Shown here piece after piece: positions 63,637 to 64,000 of a stretch of 64,000 nucleotides of DNA. Under the pieces are notes generated by a model that was given only the letters and a program-made list of their open reading frames with translations, did not search any database and was not told the origin of the DNA. Made by a program: the position numbers and the translations under genes. Position 1 is the first letter of the stretch; every line of letters starts with the position of its first letter. The DNA comes from Streptomyces albiflavescens (GTDB lineage: Bacteria > Actinomycetota > Actinomycetes > Streptomycetales > Streptomycetaceae): contig NZ_BMMM01000001.1 in the NCBI RefSeq assembly GCF_014645835.1, positions 248,001 through 312,000 of the forward strand, given 5' to 3'.

Positions 63637-64000
63637 TCACGGGGCCTGGTTGAAGAGCGCGACGATGCTGCGGTTCTGGTTCATGGTGATCTGGTACTGC
63701 GTCGTGGGGTCGGTCTGCTTCACACCGTCGACCTCCCAGCCCGCGAACACATAGCCGGCAGCAGGACGGGCGGTGACCGTCACCTGCGTGCCGGGGTCGT
63801 AGGGGCCGAATTCGCTGACCGTGACGGTGCCGCCGCCCGCCGGGGAGACGGACATGGTGAGGTTGTGCCGGGTGGTCACCTTCGAGGCGCGGTAGTTGGC
63901 CACGAAGGGCGTCGCGAGCTGTGCTTGGCCGGCGTTGTTGTTCTGGGCGTTGCCGAGCGCCTGACCGTTGGCCGTGGTGTTGATGGTGTTGGAGTACTGG
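63637..64000 (-). CDS. Secreted protein with C-terminal InlB/Flg-type beta repeat (5' end outside window)
   Basis: The frame is open to the window edge and encodes the C-terminal 120 residues: a Gln/Asn-rich linker (NTTANGQALGNAQNNNAGQA), then a strand-rich module NLTMSVSPAGGGTVTVSEFGPYDPGTQVTVTARPAAGYVFAGWEVDG, a Listeria-Bacteroides-type repeat as found at the ends of secreted pectate lyases and other wall or polysaccharide enzymes. The catalytic part is outside the window, so the enzyme class cannot be named. Confidence 0.7.
   Translation of the reverse strand, partial: QYSNTINTTANGQALGNAQNNNAGQAQLATPFVANYRASKVTTRHNLTMSVSPAGGGTVTVSEFGPYDPGTQVTVTARPAAGYVFAGWEVDGVKQTDPTTQYQITMNQNRSIVALFNQAP

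Noticed and set aside
1..64000. tRNA, rRNA, CRISPR arrays, IS elements, integrase or attachment sites
   Set aside because: None recognised on either strand; the relics described have no flanking repeats that would point to transposition.

Overview
The window is very GC-rich, nearly every codon ends in G or C, and starts are often GTG with GGAGG-like ribosome sites. The gene families are those of a soil actinomycete: an EshA-type encapsulin with 2-methylisoborneol synthase, a GylR-type regulator, ANTAR and RsbW-like signalling proteins, and SseB. Together they point to a Streptomyces chromosome or a very close relative. No rRNA, tRNA, CRISPR array, IS element or phage gene was recognised.

Layout. 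(1) 0-4.6 kb: the 3' end of a rho gene, a D,D-carboxypeptidase, and two convergent polyprenol-phosphate-mannose-type GT-C glycosyltransferases. (2) 4.8-10.5 kb: an amide amino acid catabolic set on the minus strand, namely GntR regulator, permease, asparaginase, aspartase and glutaminase, mostly with start/stop overlaps. (3) 10.6-14.4 kb: uppP with a strong terminator, a crcB-DUF190-crcB fluoride export operon, and an SMP-30-like gene with an ArsR regulator. (4) 14.5-15.8 kb: an apparent deletion scar joining a beheaded GH53 galactanase to the last codons of a LacI regulator. (5) 15.9-21.9 kb: SUKH, VOC, MarR, an orphan PqqB, a K+-channel-like membrane protein, SseB and a flavin monooxygenase. 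(6) 22.2-25.9 kb: the encapsulin / 2-MIB synthase / GPP methyltransferase operon. (7) 26-35 kb: an alpha-fucosidase, a DUF318/TIGR03943 permease pair, CsbD, a GAF-ANTAR protein and a run of small stress or membrane genes. (8) 35-45 kb: an MFS exporter with a large MalT-like LuxR regulator, a secreted M1 peptidase and a secreted amidase.

(9) 45.2-54.9 kb is the most distinctive region. Five co-directional genes encode a carrier-protein/membrane/hexapeptide protein resembling the back half of poly-lysine synthetase (Pls), a separate half-C-A-PCP-TE peptide synthetase, a SyrP/TauD-like oxygenase, and SbnB and SbnA for making L-2,3-diaminopropionate. The simplest reading is a split, membrane-bound synthetase for an oligo- or poly-diaminopropionate, possibly hydroxylated. 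Relics of a second oxygenase and of another gene flank it.

(10) 55-64 kb: glpK with a GylR-type regulator, an RsbW-like kinase, a nitrobindin-like protein, an ECF sigma/anti-sigma pair, an ABC exporter with an atypical kinase and a His-rich mini-protein, and the 3' end of a secreted repeat protein.

Decayed gene ends are unusually common here (about 15.7, 35.0, 40.9, 45.3 and 54.8 kb), which suggests a part of the chromosome undergoing rearrangement.
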